DNA of 64,000 bases from Tsukamurella tyrosinosolvens (GTDB lineage: Bacteria; Actinomycetota; Actinomycetes; Mycobacteriales; Mycobacteriaceae), in assembly GCF_900104775.1 (NCBI RefSeq), contig NZ_FNSA01000003.1, positions 1,736,001-1,800,000 of the forward strand, in the 5' to 3' direction. Within the stretch, counting starts at the first letter, position 1, and each line of letters begins with the position of its first letter. A model generated the notes under the pieces. That model worked only from the letters and a program-made list of their open reading frames with translations, did not search any database and was not told the DNA's origin. Below are positions 1 to 8,322 of the stretch, in pieces. The position numbers and the translations under genes were made by a program.

Positions 1-1055
1 AGTGCCTTCGCGCCGTATCCGAGCGCCGGGCGCGGGATCAGGATCCGCGTGAGCGCGAGCGTCCCGTGCTCGCGGTCGAGACCGATGAGCAGCGCCCCGG
101 CCACCGCGACGAGTGCCCCGCCCACGAGCCCGAAGCCGTACGCCGCGGTGGTCACCGTCGCGCCGCGGAAGACCGGCGCGAAGACGCCGGCCACCACGGC
201 CGCTGCGAGGGCGACTGCCGTCGCGCCGCCGAGTGCGGCCCGGAAACCGCGGGAGGTCAGTGCCTTCCGGGCCTCGGCTGCCACGGATCGTCGCGCGACG
301 CCCCGCGGCGCGGCGGCCTCCGGCGCGGATGCGGGAGCCGCGGCTGCGTCGTCGCCCGTGAGGCGGAAGTACAGCGCCTCGAGGCCGGACCGGCCCGGCG
401 GCGCGGGCTCGACGAGGTCTGCCAGGGGTGCGTCCGCGACGACTCGTCCCTCGTGCAGCGCGATGATGCGGTCGGCCGTCTGCTCCAGCTCGCTGAGCAG
501 GTGGGAGGACAGCAGTACCGTCCGACCGTCGTCGGCGAGCGCCCGGAGCGTGCCGCGGATCCATGCGATGGCCTCGGGATCCAGGCCGTTCACGGGCTCG
601 TCGAGCACGATCACCGGCGGGTCGCCGAGGACGGCGCCGGCGATCGCGAGCCGCTGCCGCATCCCGAGAGAGAAGCCACCGACGGGGCGGTCGGCGACCC
701 GCTGCAGGCCGACGAGGTCGAGCGCCGCGTCGACGCGCCCGTCCGGCAGGCCGATCGCGGCCGCCATCCAGTGCAGGTGTTCGCGCGCCGTCCGCGACGG
801 AGCCGCCCACTCGGCGTCGAGCAGCACCCCGATGGTCGCGCCGGGATTGGCGAGGTCGCCGTACCGCAGGCCGTCGATCGAGACCGTGCCGGACGAGGGC
901 CGCTCGAGGCCGGCGATGAGGCGCAGGGTGGTCGACTTCCCGGCGCCGTTCGGGCCGATCAGTCCGGTGACCTCGCCCGACGGTGCCGTGAACGTCACGT
1001 CCTCGACGGCCACCGTCGTGCCGTAGCGGACGGTGACCCCGGAGAGTTCGATCAC
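1..1055 (-). CDS. ABC transporter ATPase fused to permease, partial (left edge)
   Basis: Reading leftward from a GTG at 1055, the protein begins as a complete ABC ATPase: Walker A GPNGAGKST near residues 34-42, signature FSLGMRQRLAIA near residues 127-138 and Walker B VIVLDEPVNGLDP just after. After an Ala-rich linker it continues into hydrophobic segments typical of an ABC-2 type permease and runs off the window, so ATPase and membrane domain appear to be one polypeptide. The GTG overlaps the TGA of the gene before it (GTGA), making it the last visible gene of a five-gene minus-strand operon that also carries secreted proteins. It probably powers export of, or is served by, those proteins; the substrate is unknown. 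Confidence 0.85.
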   Translation of the reverse strand, partial: MIELSGVTVRYGTTVAVEDVTFTAPSGEVTGLIGPNGAGKSTTLRLIAGLERPSSGTVSIDGLRYGDLANPGATIGVLLDAEWAAPSRTAREHLHWMAAAIGLPDGRVDAALDLVGLQRVADRPVGGFSLGMRQRLAIAGAVLGDPPVIVLDEPVNGLDPEAIAWIRGTLRALADDGRTVLLSSHLLSELEQTADRIIALHEGRVVADAPLADLVEPAPPGRSGLEALYFRLTGDDAAAAPASAPEAAAPRGVARRSVAAEARKALTSRGFRAALGGATAVALAAAVVAGVFAPVFRGATVTTAAYGFGLVGGALVAVAGALLIGLDREHGTLALTRILIPRPALGYGAKA

Positions 1056-1876
1056 CGCGGCTTCGCGGCGATGGTCGTCCCGGCGGGCTTCGCCAGGGCG
1101 GGCTTGGCGGCGGGCTTCGCGGACGGCTTCGCCGTGGCAGGGCCGCCGCCCTTGCCGCTCGCCGCGAGCTCGCCGAGTGCGGCGAGGCCGCCGGTCGCGA
1201 TGGGTGACCACTTCCCGGTCTGCAGCCCGATGAGCACCTGGTCCTCCCACGCGACGAGGCACGCGGCCGCGGGTGTGGCGGCGAGTTCCTGGAGTGCGGG
1301 TGCGAGGTCGTCACCGGCCTTGGTGAGCGCCTCGATCACCTTGGGGCGGTACTGCGCGTAGAGCGGCTTGATCGCGTCGTAGACCGCCTGCTCGGCCGCG
1401 TTGAGCGCGCCGACCGGGCCGGCGAGGGCGGGCTGCGACTGCTCGATCACCGGCTTGATCGCGGCGAGGAAGGGGCCGAAGAGACTCAGGATCGGGTCGT
1501 AGGCCTGGCCCGCAGCGAAGGCCTCGTCGGTGAACGCGCCGGCCGCGGGCGCCAGCAGGATCAGCGACGCGAGGCCGCCCTTCTCCCGCGGCTTCGGCCA
1601 GCCGAGCGGGCACTGGATATCGGCCGGGTTCACCCCGGGCACGACGGTGGACGACGCCCCGCCGGGCTTGGCCGAGGACGACGCCGCACCGGTCGGCTTG
1701 GCCGCCGCCGACGTCGCCCCGGTTGGCTTCGCCGCGGGCGGCGCGGCGGAGGAGCTGCTCGGCGACGGCGCCGGCTTCGGCGTCGGGGCCGCTGCCGCGG
1801 AGCCCGCGACGGGGACGGTCACCGCGAGGGCGGCGGCGACGGCGGTGCGGATGAGCGCAGGCGGAATCCGAGTCAT
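1052..1876 (-). CDS. Secreted Ala/Pro/Lys-rich protein of unknown function
   Basis: A 274-residue protein with an N-terminal signal peptide (MTRIPPALIRTAVAAALAV, with an Ala-rich cleavage region). Next comes a low-complexity stretch with repeated AKPTGA-like units, a globular middle part (about residues 90-240, two cysteines) rich in helix-forming residues, and a second AKP-rich tail. The lysine/proline tails suggest contact with the cell wall, but this is inference. The ATG at 1876 overlaps the stop of the preceding gene (ATGA), and its own TGA overlaps the GTG of the ABC gene, so translation is probably coupled. I do not recognise the family. Confidence 0.75.
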   Translation of the reverse strand: MTRIPPALIRTAVAAALAVTVPVAGSAAAAPTPKPAPSPSSSSAAPPAAKPTGATSAAAKPTGAASSSAKPGGASSTVVPGVNPADIQCPLGWPKPREKGGLASLILLAPAAGAFTDEAFAAGQAYDPILSLFGPFLAAIKPVIEQSQPALAGPVGALNAAEQAVYDAIKPLYAQYRPKVIEALTKAGDDLAPALQELAATPAAACLVAWEDQVLIGLQTGKWSPIATGGLAALGELAASGKGGGPATAKPSAKPAAKPALAKPAGTTIAAKPR

Positions 1877-2733
1877 GGTGCCTTCTTCGGTGCGGAGGAG
1901 TGGGCTGGTGCGGTCGCGCCGGCCGCCGTGGGCGGCGGTCCGGGCTCGAAGACGCCTTCCAGGTGCCAGACGCCGGTGAAGTCGTTGAACGGCCCGCCCT
2001 GGATGTGGCTCGTCCAGTCGAGGGTGAAGCGCCGTGTCGCGGGGTCGAAGGTGCCGTTCGCAGTGGGGCCGGTGGCCTTCGCAGCCGCGGGCTGCGCGAG
2101 CCAGCGCTGCGAGACCACGTCCCAGGCCTTCCCGACCTGCTCCTGGCCGGCCGCGGCGGCGTCGGTGCGGGGCACCGGTTTCGGCGCGCCCTGGTTGAAC
2201 TCCTGGTTGTTCCACGAGGCCGCCCAGGCGGAGACGTCCGCGGTGAGCGTCGTCCCGGTGCGCGTGATCGACGGCGCGGGCAGCGGGGCGCGGGTCTGCG
2301 GGTCGACGGCGTTCGTGGAGATGCCGAAGAGCACGTCGAAGAACTTCGTCGGCGTGATCACCGATCCGGACAGCGAATCGCCGTTACGGAAACCGGGTTT
2401 CGCCTCGGACTGGTAGGCGCCGGTGCGCAGCCCGCCCGCGGTACCGGGTTTCAGGGCGGTGACCCGACCCTCGTCGATCGGCGAGTTGGCGTTGTTGACG
2501 AAGGGCCCGTCGGCGGTGCCGCCGACGATCGCCATCTTGAAGTAGGTGCCCGTCGGCTTCCCGTCGGCGAAACCGCCTGCGGTGAAACGGAAGAGCCCGA
2601 CGAGCTGCTCAGTGGTTTCCGGCTCCGACGGTGCCGCCGTGCTGCAGGCGGCGGACGTCGCCGCGGTCAGGGCCACCAGCGCGAGGGCGAAGGGCCGCCG
2701 CGCGGCGGGTCGGATGGTGGTGCGGGGCGTCAC
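1873..2733 (-). CDS. Secreted protein, probably lipoprotein, paralogue of the 3698-4294 product
   Basis: The protein is 286 residues from a GTG at 2733 that overlaps the preceding TGA (GTGA). The N-terminus has a basic region, a hydrophobic stretch and SAACS, an acceptable though imperfect lipobox. The mature part shares several blocks with the protein at 3698-4294: DPQT, NQGAPKP, and a closing GGPFNDFTGVWHLEG against GGPFNNFTGLWHLTG. The two are therefore duplicates within one operon. It carries an extra Ala/Pro-rich tail. No known enzyme motif is seen; a lipocalin-like or ligand-binding role for the ABC system is a guess. Confidence 0.75.
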   Translation of the reverse strand: MTPRTTIRPAARRPFALALVALTAATSAACSTAAPSEPETTEQLVGLFRFTAGGFADGKPTGTYFKMAIVGGTADGPFVNNANSPIDEGRVTALKPGTAGGLRTGAYQSEAKPGFRNGDSLSGSVITPTKFFDVLFGISTNAVDPQTRAPLPAPSITRTGTTLTADVSAWAASWNNQEFNQGAPKPVPRTDAAAAGQEQVGKAWDVVSQRWLAQPAAAKATGPTANGTFDPATRRFTLDWTSHIQGGPFNDFTGVWHLEGVFEPGPPPTAAGATAPAHSSAPKKAP

Positions 2734-3728
2734 GGCAGGACCTTTCGTCGGGCCCCGAGTAGCGCGCCCGCGACGGCGGCGCCGAGGGCGAGCTCCGCCC
2801 ACGGCAGGGCCGCGAACGTGCCGCCGGGGACGGGCAGCGCGGCGTTCGCGGATGCCAGTCGCCGGTACTCGGGGAGGTTGTCGTTGATCGCTCCGGTGAG
2901 CGACGCGAGATCGGACGACACCGTCTGCCAGGAGCCGGTGAACGCGCGGATCTCGGGGGTGCGGCGGACCGTCGCGCCGCGGTCGATCTCGCCGACCGCC
3001 CCGACCAGGGCGAGGAAGTCGTGCTGCAGGCGCACCACCTGCTGCTCGGTCATGATCGGCGCGAACCGGTCGACCACCCGGCCGGCGGACGGCGCACCGT
3101 CGACCAGCCCGGAGGCGAACGGGTGGACGACGAGCGCGACGGCGCACAGGGACGCGGCGGCGATAGCCCACCGGCGCGGCGGAGCGGACCGCGCGCGGAG
3201 CAGGACGGCTCCCGCGACGGCCAGCACGATCCCGATCAGCAGGAGCAGCTGGGGGAGTGTGCCCAGACCGTGGATCCGGGCGAGCGCGTCGACGTCGGGC
3301 TTTGCGGCCCGCGCCGACGCGAGCAACTCCCGCGCGTTCGACTCGATCTCCGCAGACCGGTTCGTGTAGTCGACGGTGCGCGGCGCCGCCGCGAGCCGCC
3401 CGGACGCGGCCTCCGCGCGAGTGGCGGCGCCGAACCGGGCGATCGCATCGACGTCACCGTCGAGGCGGTCCAGGGATTCCGCGGTGAGGTGCGGCGCGAA
3501 GGCGTCGAGCATCTTCGTGGCGCCCGCCGTCGTGGTGGGGAGGCCGCCCGCGACGGAGCCGAGGGCGAGCGCGATGCCCGCGACGAGGAGGAACCAGGCC
3601 GGCCACCGTCGGGCGGCCGGAGCCGCCGCGGTGCGCGGGAGCGCGACGGCGCGCAGCCGGGGGACGCCCCCGAGCAGTGCCGTCGCGCCGGACGCCGCTA
3701 CTTGCTGTACGTACCGGTGAGATGCCAC
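2730..3728 (-). CDS. Membrane protein with two copies of a TM/extracytoplasmic unit
   Basis: A protein of about 332 residues with four predicted transmembrane helices. Each pair flanks an external domain of about 90 residues. The two domains look like an internal duplication: DAFAPHLT...RLDGDVDAIARFGA in the first and DRFAPIMT...RLQHDFLALVGA in the second. The start is uncertain. GTG at 3728 overlaps the previous gene by 31 bp; an ATG at 3776 would overlap by 79 bp. It sits between the two paralogous secreted proteins, so it may anchor or receive them. I do not recognise the family. Confidence 0.7.
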   Translation of the reverse strand: MASHRYVQQVAASGATALLGGVPRLRAVALPRTAAAPAARRWPAWFLLVAGIALALGSVAGGLPTTTAGATKMLDAFAPHLTAESLDRLDGDVDAIARFGAATRAEAASGRLAAAPRTVDYTNRSAEIESNARELLASARAAKPDVDALARIHGLGTLPQLLLLIGIVLAVAGAVLLRARSAPPRRWAIAAASLCAVALVVHPFASGLVDGAPSAGRVVDRFAPIMTEQQVVRLQHDFLALVGAVGEIDRGATVRRTPEIRAFTGSWQTVSSDLASLTGAINDNLPEYRRLASANAALPVPGGTFAALPWAELALGAAVAGALLGARRKVLP

Positions 3729-4294
3729 AGGCCGGTGAAGTTGTTGAACGGCCCGCCCACGATCTGGCTGGTCCACGTGATCGAGTAGCTGGAGCCGTTG
3801 ATCGTGCCGGTCACGCGGCTGGTCTTGCCGGGGAGGCCGCCGCCGGGCTTCGGGGCGCCCTGGTTGAAGACCTGGCCGTTCCAGGCGACGCCGAACGCCG
3901 ACAGGTCGCCGGAGAGCGACGAGCCGTTGCGGGTGATGGTCGGGACGGACGTGGCCGACCCGGTCTGCGGGTCGGTCGCCTTCGTCGAGGTCACGAAGTC
4001 GGAGCCGAAGAAGGTGCGCGCCGCGGTGACCTGGCCCTGGTACGAGCCGGAGGTCAGGGAACCGGACAGCGGGGTGATCGTCTTGTCCGAGTTGGTCGAA
4101 TTGCCGTTCGCGAGGAACGGCCCGGACGTGCTGCCGCTCGGCAGGATCATCCGGAAGTAGGAGCCCGAGTCGATCGAGAACGTGCCCGCGAGGGTCTCGG
4201 CGTTCGCGGCGGGGGTGGCGACGACGGTGGCCGCCGCCGCTGCGGTCGCGGCCGCGGCGGCGATGACGGCCCGACGGGAAAGGGTGTGGCGCAT
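3698..4294 (-). CDS. Secreted protein of unknown family, first gene of the operon
   Basis: A 198-residue protein. The N-terminus is a clear signal peptide (basic MRHTLSRRAV, long Ala/Val core, cleavage near ANAE), and the Arg pair could allow Tat export. The mature region has many Gly, Ser, Thr and aromatic residues, suggesting a beta-rich fold. It lacks the C-terminal Pro-rich extension of its paralogue at 1873-2733 but shares the NQGAPKP and GGPFNNFTGLWHL blocks. It heads the minus-strand operon ending in the ABC transporter. No clear Shine-Dalgarno sequence precedes the ATG; instead its leader contains CACCTCCTTA, the complement of one. Confidence 0.78.
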   Translation of the reverse strand: MRHTLSRRAVIAAAAATAAAAATVVATPAANAETLAGTFSIDSGSYFRMILPSGSTSGPFLANGNSTNSDKTITPLSGSLTSGSYQGQVTAARTFFGSDFVTSTKATDPQTGSATSVPTITRNGSSLSGDLSAFGVAWNGQVFNQGAPKPGGGLPGKTSRVTGTINGSSYSITWTSQIVGGPFNNFTGLWHLTGTYSK

Positions 4295-4461
4295 GGGGCG
4301 TTCTCGCTTTCGTAAGGAGGTGAAGGAGCCCGATGGAAGCTGAACGCTAGTTGCGGTCGTACGGTCCGCGAAGAGTTGCGATCACCGCGATCCGGGGTGC
4401 GTGATCTCGACCGCATCGGGGATCGACACTCGGAAGCCTTGCCTCGTCGGGCTGCACGGCG

Positions 4462-4467
4462 TAGATT
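4462..4467 (+). promoter_or_regulatory. -10 box for leaderless start of the FAD oxidoreductase
   Basis: TAGATT lies 7 nt before the ATG at 4475, with no Shine-Dalgarno sequence between. This matches the TANNNT -10 element of actinobacterial leaderless promoters, so transcription probably starts at or next to the ATG. Confidence 0.5.
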
Positions 4468-4474
4468 TCAACAC

Positions 4475-5731
4475 ATGATGAATAACGGGTGTGTCGTGGT
4501 GGGCGGGGGTCCCGCGGGCATGGTCCTCGGTCTCCTGCTGGCGCGCGGCGGCGTGCGAGTGACGTTGTTGGAGAAGCACTCCGACTTCCTGCGCGACTTC
4601 CGCGGGGACACGGTGCACGCCTCGACCCTGACGCTGCTCGACGAACTCGGGCTGGGCGAGCGCTTCGCGGCGATGCCGCATCGGGACGTCGAGCAGATGA
4701 CGGTCCGGCTCGACGCGGGCGAGGCGGCGGTCGCCGACTTCCGCCGGCTCCCGGGTGCACACCGGCACATCGCGTTCGCCCCGCAGTGGGACCTGCTCGA
4801 CCTCCTGGCCGCCGCGGCCGAGGAGGAGCCGACCTTCACCCTCGTCCGCGACGCGGAGGTCATCGACGTGCTCCGGGACGGCGGCACCGTCGTCGGAGTG
4901 CGGTACCGCGACCGTGCGACCGGCGGCGAGCACGACCTCCGTGCGGCGCTGACCGTCGCCTGCGACGGGCGCTCGTCCGCGGTCCGCGCCGCCGCCGGAC
5001 TCGCGCCGCGCCGCTTCGGCGTCCCCATGGACGTGCTGTGGTTCCGGCTGCCGCGCGAGCGCACCGACCCCGACGGGGTCTTCGGGCGCCTGAGCGCGGG
5101 CCGTTTCGCGATCACCATCGACCGCGGCGACTACTGGCAATGCGCCTACGTCATCCCCAAGGGCGCCGACGCGGCGCTCCGTGCGGCGGGCATCGACGGC
5201 TTCCGCCAAGAGGTCGCAGCGCTGCTGCCGTGGACGGCCGACCGCCTCGACCCGATCAGGTCCTGGGATGACGTCAAGCTCCTCGACGTGGAGCTCAACC
5301 GGTTGCGCCGCTGGTACGCCGACGGCCTGCTGCTCATCGGCGACGCCGCGCACGCCATGTCGCCCGTCGGCGGCGTGGGGATCAACCTCGCCGTCGCCGA
5401 CGCGGTGGCCGCCGCCCGCATCGTCGGCCCGACCCTGCGGTCCGACGGTGCCGTGCCCCTCCGTCTGCTGCGCGGGGTTCAGCGGCGGCGGTGGCTGCCG
5501 ACCGCTCTGATCCAGGGCGTGCAGCGCGGGATCCACCGCGCGATCCTCGCGCCTGCCCTCGTCACGGCCCCGGCGTCCGGCGCCGGACGCCTCCCCGTGC
5601 CGCTCCGCCTGCTGCGGCGATTCCCCGCGCTCCAGGGAATGACCGCCCGCATGGTCGCGATCGGGCCCCTCCCCGAGCACGCGCCGGACTGGGCGCGCCG
5701 CCCCGCGGCGCGCAGCGGCACCGGACGCTGA
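4475..5731 (+). CDS. FAD-dependent aromatic-hydroxylase-type oxidoreductase
   Basis: 418 residues from ATG 4475 (a second ATG follows at once). The N-terminal Rossmann motif VVGGGPAGM, the middle motif CDGRSSAVR and the FAD-ribityl motif GDAAHAMSPVGGVGIN place it in the FAD-dependent monooxygenase group A (PheA/UbiH/PHBH type), which uses NAD(P)H and oxygen to hydroxylate an organic substrate. The substrate cannot be told. No partner gene stands next to it; ftsY starts 25 bp downstream. The upstream TAGATT box suggests its own leaderless promoter. Confidence 0.85.
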   Translation: MMNNGCVVVGGGPAGMVLGLLLARGGVRVTLLEKHSDFLRDFRGDTVHASTLTLLDELGLGERFAAMPHRDVEQMTVRLDAGEAAVADFRRLPGAHRHIAFAPQWDLLDLLAAAAEEEPTFTLVRDAEVIDVLRDGGTVVGVRYRDRATGGEHDLRAALTVACDGRSSAVRAAAGLAPRRFGVPMDVLWFRLPRERTDPDGVFGRLSAGRFAITIDRGDYWQCAYVIPKGADAALRAAGIDGFRQEVAALLPWTADRLDPIRSWDDVKLLDVELNRLRRWYADGLLLIGDAAHAMSPVGGVGINLAVADAVAAARIVGPTLRSDGAVPLRLLRGVQRRRWLPTALIQGVQRGIHRAILAPALVTAPASGAGRLPVPLRLLRRFPALQGMTARMVAIGPLPEHAPDWARRPAARSGTGR

Positions 5732-5743
5732 GCGGCCGTTGAC

Positions 5744-5749
5744 TACAGT
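5744..5749 (+). promoter_or_regulatory. -10 box for leaderless start of ftsY
   Basis: TACAGT ends 6 nt before the GTG at 5756. A GAGGA directly abuts the GTG and is too close to act as a ribosome-binding site, which favours a leaderless mRNA. Confidence 0.45.
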
Positions 5750-5755
5750 CGAGGA

Positions 5756-7318
5756 GTGAGCACTTCCACCATCGCGATCCTGATCGCCGTCGTCGCCGTC
5801 CTCGTCGTTCTGGCGGCGCTGGCGACCGGCTTCTACCTCAACAAGCGGCGGCGCGTCTCGCTCAAGGACGAGACACCGGAGCCCAAGAGCCTGGACAAGT
5901 CGGGCGGGTACAAGGCCGGCGGTGGTTTCACCTTCAGCGAGGGGACCCGCGAGGCCGAGCCCGTCCCGCTGGTGCCGACGGCGCCGCCCGCGCCGAAGAC
6001 GGTGCCGGAGCCGGAGCCGAAGGTCTCGCTCAAGGACCTGCAGGAGTCGCGCGAGCAGGCGGCCGCAGAGGCGGCGCAGGCGCAGGCCGATGCGCGTCTC
6101 GCCGAGGCCGAGGAGATCGACCCGGGGATCGCGAACGTCGCCCCGGAGGCGCCCACCGAGATCGAGCACATCGAGGACGAGGCGCCGGAGGCCGCGCCCG
6201 AGGCGCCCGCCGAGACCGAGGCTCCGGCAGCTCCCGCGGCACCTGCGGCCCCGGCCGAGACGACCGCGTCGCCCGAGGCGACTGCGCCCACGGCACCGGT
6301 GGAGCCCGCCGCGCCGGTGGAGCCCGCTGCGCCGGCGGCGCCGGTCGAGGCCGAGTCGCCCGTCGAGACACCGTCGGCCCCGCAGCTGGACGAGATCGCC
6401 CCGACGGCGGGGCGCCTGGACCGACTCAAGGGCCGCCTCGCGCGCTCGCAGTCGACGGTCGGCGCGTCGCTGCTCGGCCTGCTCGGCGCGGGCGACCTCG
6501 ACGAGGAGTCGTGGGAGGAGATCGAGGACACGCTGCTGCTCGCCGACCTCGGCACCCCGACGACGATGGCCGTCGTCGAGAAACTGCGCGATCGGATCGC
6601 CACGCAGGGCGTCTCCAGCGCGGCCGAGGTGCGCGCACTGCTGCGTCAGGTCCTGATCGAGGAGCTGCACCCCGAGTACGACCGCAGCATCAAGGCCCTG
6701 CCGCACGCGGGCGCACCGTCGGTGCTGCTGGTGGTGGGCGTGAACGGCACCGGCAAGACCACCACCACGGGCAAGCTGGCCCGCGTGCTCGTCGCCGACG
6801 GCCGCCGCGTGCTGCTCGGCGCCGCCGACACCTTCCGCGCGGCCGCGGCCGACCAGCTGCAGACCTGGGGCGAGCGGGTGGGCGCGGAGGTCGTGCGCGG
6901 CAAGGAGGGGGCCGATCCCGCCGCCGTCGCCTTCGACGCCGTCGCGAAGGGCACCGACGAGGGCGTCGACGTGGTGCTCATCGACACCGCCGGCCGCCTC
7001 CACACCAAGACCGGCCTCATGGACGAGCTCGACAAGGTCAAGCGCGTCGTGGAGAAGAAGGCGAAGGTCGACGAGGTGCTGCTGGTCCTCGACGCGACAA
7101 TCGGGCAGAACGGTCTCGCGCAGGCGAAGGTGTTCGCCGAGGTCGTGGAGATCACGGGCGTCGTCCTCACCAAGCTCGACGGGACCGCCAAGGGCGGCAT
7201 CGTCTACGCGGTGCAGCACGAACTGGGCGTGCCGGTGAAGCTCGTCGGCCTCGGCGAGGGCGCCGACGACCTGGCCCCGTTCGAGCCCGCCGCGTTCGTC
7301 GACGCCCTGTTGGGGTAG
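5756..7318 (+). CDS. ftsY: Signal recognition particle receptor FtsY
   Basis: 520 residues. It begins with a hydrophobic helix (residues 4-24), then a long Ala/Pro/Glu-rich acidic region (to about 215), then the SRP-type NG domain: GTPase P-loop [33 protein letters not shown] and [10 protein letters not shown]. FtsY docks ribosome-nascent chain complexes carrying Ffh at the membrane. Actinobacterial FtsY proteins commonly have such an N-terminal anchor and A domain. The partner gene ffh lies in this window at 22077. The stop abuts the 3' end of the opposing hydrolase gene with no spacer. Confidence 0.97.
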   Translation: MSTSTIAILIAVVAVLVVLAALATGFYLNKRRRVSLKDETPEPKSLDKSGGYKAGGGFTFSEGTREAEPVPLVPTAPPAPKTVPEPEPKVSLKDLQESREQAAAEAAQAQADARLAEAEEIDPGIANVAPEAPTEIEHIEDEAPEAAPEAPAETEAPAAPAAPAAPAETTASPEATAPTAPVEPAAPVEPAAPAAPVEAESPVETPSAPQLDEIAPTAGRLDRLKGRLARSQSTVGASLLGLLGAGDLDEESWEEIEDTLLLADLGTPTTMAVVEKLRDRIATQGVSSAAEVRALLRQVLIEELHPEYDRSIKALPHAGAPSVLLVVGVNGTGKTTTTGKLARVLVADGRRVLLGAADTFRAAAADQLQTWGERVGAEVVRGKEGADPAAVAFDAVAKGTDEGVDVVLIDTAGRLHTKTGLMDELDKVKRVVEKKAKVDEVLLVLDATIGQNGLAQAKVFAEVVEITGVVLTKLDGTAKGGIVYAVQHELGVPVKLVGLGEGADDLAPFEPAAFVDALLG

Positions 7319-8173
7319 TCAGGCGATCGATCGTTCCACGAAATCGAGCTGGGCGAGCGTGTACTCGCGGGCGCAGGCGTGCAGCTCGATGGAGTGACCG
7401 ACGCCGCCCATCACGCGCACGTCGATCGGGCCGGCGGTGAAGTGCCGGGCCAGGGCTGCGCGCGCCTCGTCGTCGGAGCGCCAGATCTTGTCGTGCTCGG
7501 CGAAGGTCACCTGGACGGGTGCCGTGACGGACGCGCCCACGGCGGGCAGGCGGTCGGCCCAGTCGACCACGTCGTAGAGCTCGGGCATCGGCATCGGGCG
7601 CAGTAGCTCGGCGTCGCGGGCGACGTGCGCGGGGGTGAAGGATCCGTCGGGGCCGAGCATGACGCTGGCGTGGGCCTCGGCGGGCAGCGCGATCGCGGGG
7701 GCGTCGCCGCGCAGGCCGCCCCACATCTCCCGGATGCCCGGCTGCCACAGCTCGCCGAGACCACTGATCTCCACGCCCGCGGGCGCGGCGGCGGTCTTCG
7801 CGGCGGTGAGCAGCGCGAGCATCCCGCCGATCGAGTGGCCGATGAGCACCGTCGGCAGGTCGTACCGCGCGCGGAGGGCGTCGACCGCGGCCGCCAGGAG
7901 GGTGGACTGTTCGTCGAAGCCGAGCCGTTCCGCGGGGACAGTCGCGCTGCCGCCGTAGCCCGGTCGGTCGATGGCGACGACCGTGCAACCGTGGCCGGGG
8001 GCCAGGGCGAGCAGCGAGTCCGCGCCGACGTGGAAGTACTCGGAATCGTAAGTGCCGCCGTGGATCGCGACGATCAGGGCGCGCGGATCGCCCGGCGCCT
8101 CCGCCACGCGTGCCGCGAGCGGAACGCCTGCGGCGTCGATGGTCGTGGAGGAAACTGCGGAGGTGGTCGTCAT
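7319..8173 (-). CDS. Alpha/beta hydrolase
   Basis: 284 residues from an ATG at 8173 preceded by AAGGAG. Features are an oxyanion-region HGGTYDS, the nucleophile elbow [10 protein letters not shown] (Ser) and a late GVGHSIELH with the likely catalytic His. The acid is probably the Asp in FAEHDKIW. It is a soluble alpha/beta-hydrolase, an esterase, lipase or thioesterase. It is divergent from the aryl-acid ligase at 8323, so it could share regulation with the catabolic cluster and might act as a thioesterase there; that is inference. Confidence 0.85.
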   Translation of the reverse strand: MTTTSAVSSTTIDAAGVPLAARVAEAPGDPRALIVAIHGGTYDSEYFHVGADSLLALAPGHGCTVVAIDRPGYGGSATVPAERLGFDEQSTLLAAAVDALRARYDLPTVLIGHSIGGMLALLTAAKTAAAPAGVEISGLGELWQPGIREMWGGLRGDAPAIALPAEAHASVMLGPDGSFTPAHVARDAELLRPMPMPELYDVVDWADRLPAVGASVTAPVQVTFAEHDKIWRSDDEARAALARHFTAGPIDVRVMGGVGHSIELHACAREYTLAQLDFVERSIA

Positions 8174-8286
8174 GATGCGGTGCTCCTTGGATGGTCGACG
8201 CGGACGGTGGGCGGTCGGCGTTCGCGAGTGAGGTTACGCCGATGGTGAAGTTTCGTCGGCAGTGTCAAGAAAACTCCGCCGACCCC

Positions 8287-8318
8287 TTGTGTGTCAACAG
8301 TCACGTTGATAAATTGAC
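8287..8318 (+). promoter_or_regulatory. Promoter and operator of the catabolic cluster ligase gene
   Basis: A weak -35 (TTGTGT, 8287-8292) is 17 bp from a -10 (TAAATT, 8310-8315), which ends 7 nt before the ATG. The spacer is filled by an inverted repeat, TCAAC-N6-GTTGA (8294-8309). The overlapping 14-mer GTTGATAAATTGAC (8305-8318) matches 11 of 14 bases in the promoter of the maleate isomerase gene. Placement inside the promoter suggests repression, likely by the TetR protein of the cluster. Confidence 0.5.
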
Positions 8319-8322
8319 GAGT

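Noticed and set aside
4333-4350. Five-codon ATG...TAG frame behind a perfect Shine-Dalgarno sequence
   Set aside because: Kept only as an observation; too short to call a gene and no downstream gene whose attenuation it would explain.
4382-7219. A 945-codon open frame on the minus strand opposite the FAD oxidoreductase and ftsY
   Set aside because: It is an antisense shadow: low-complexity Arg/Gly/Asp-rich translation with no domains, over two clearly real genes. Very high GC makes stop codons rare.
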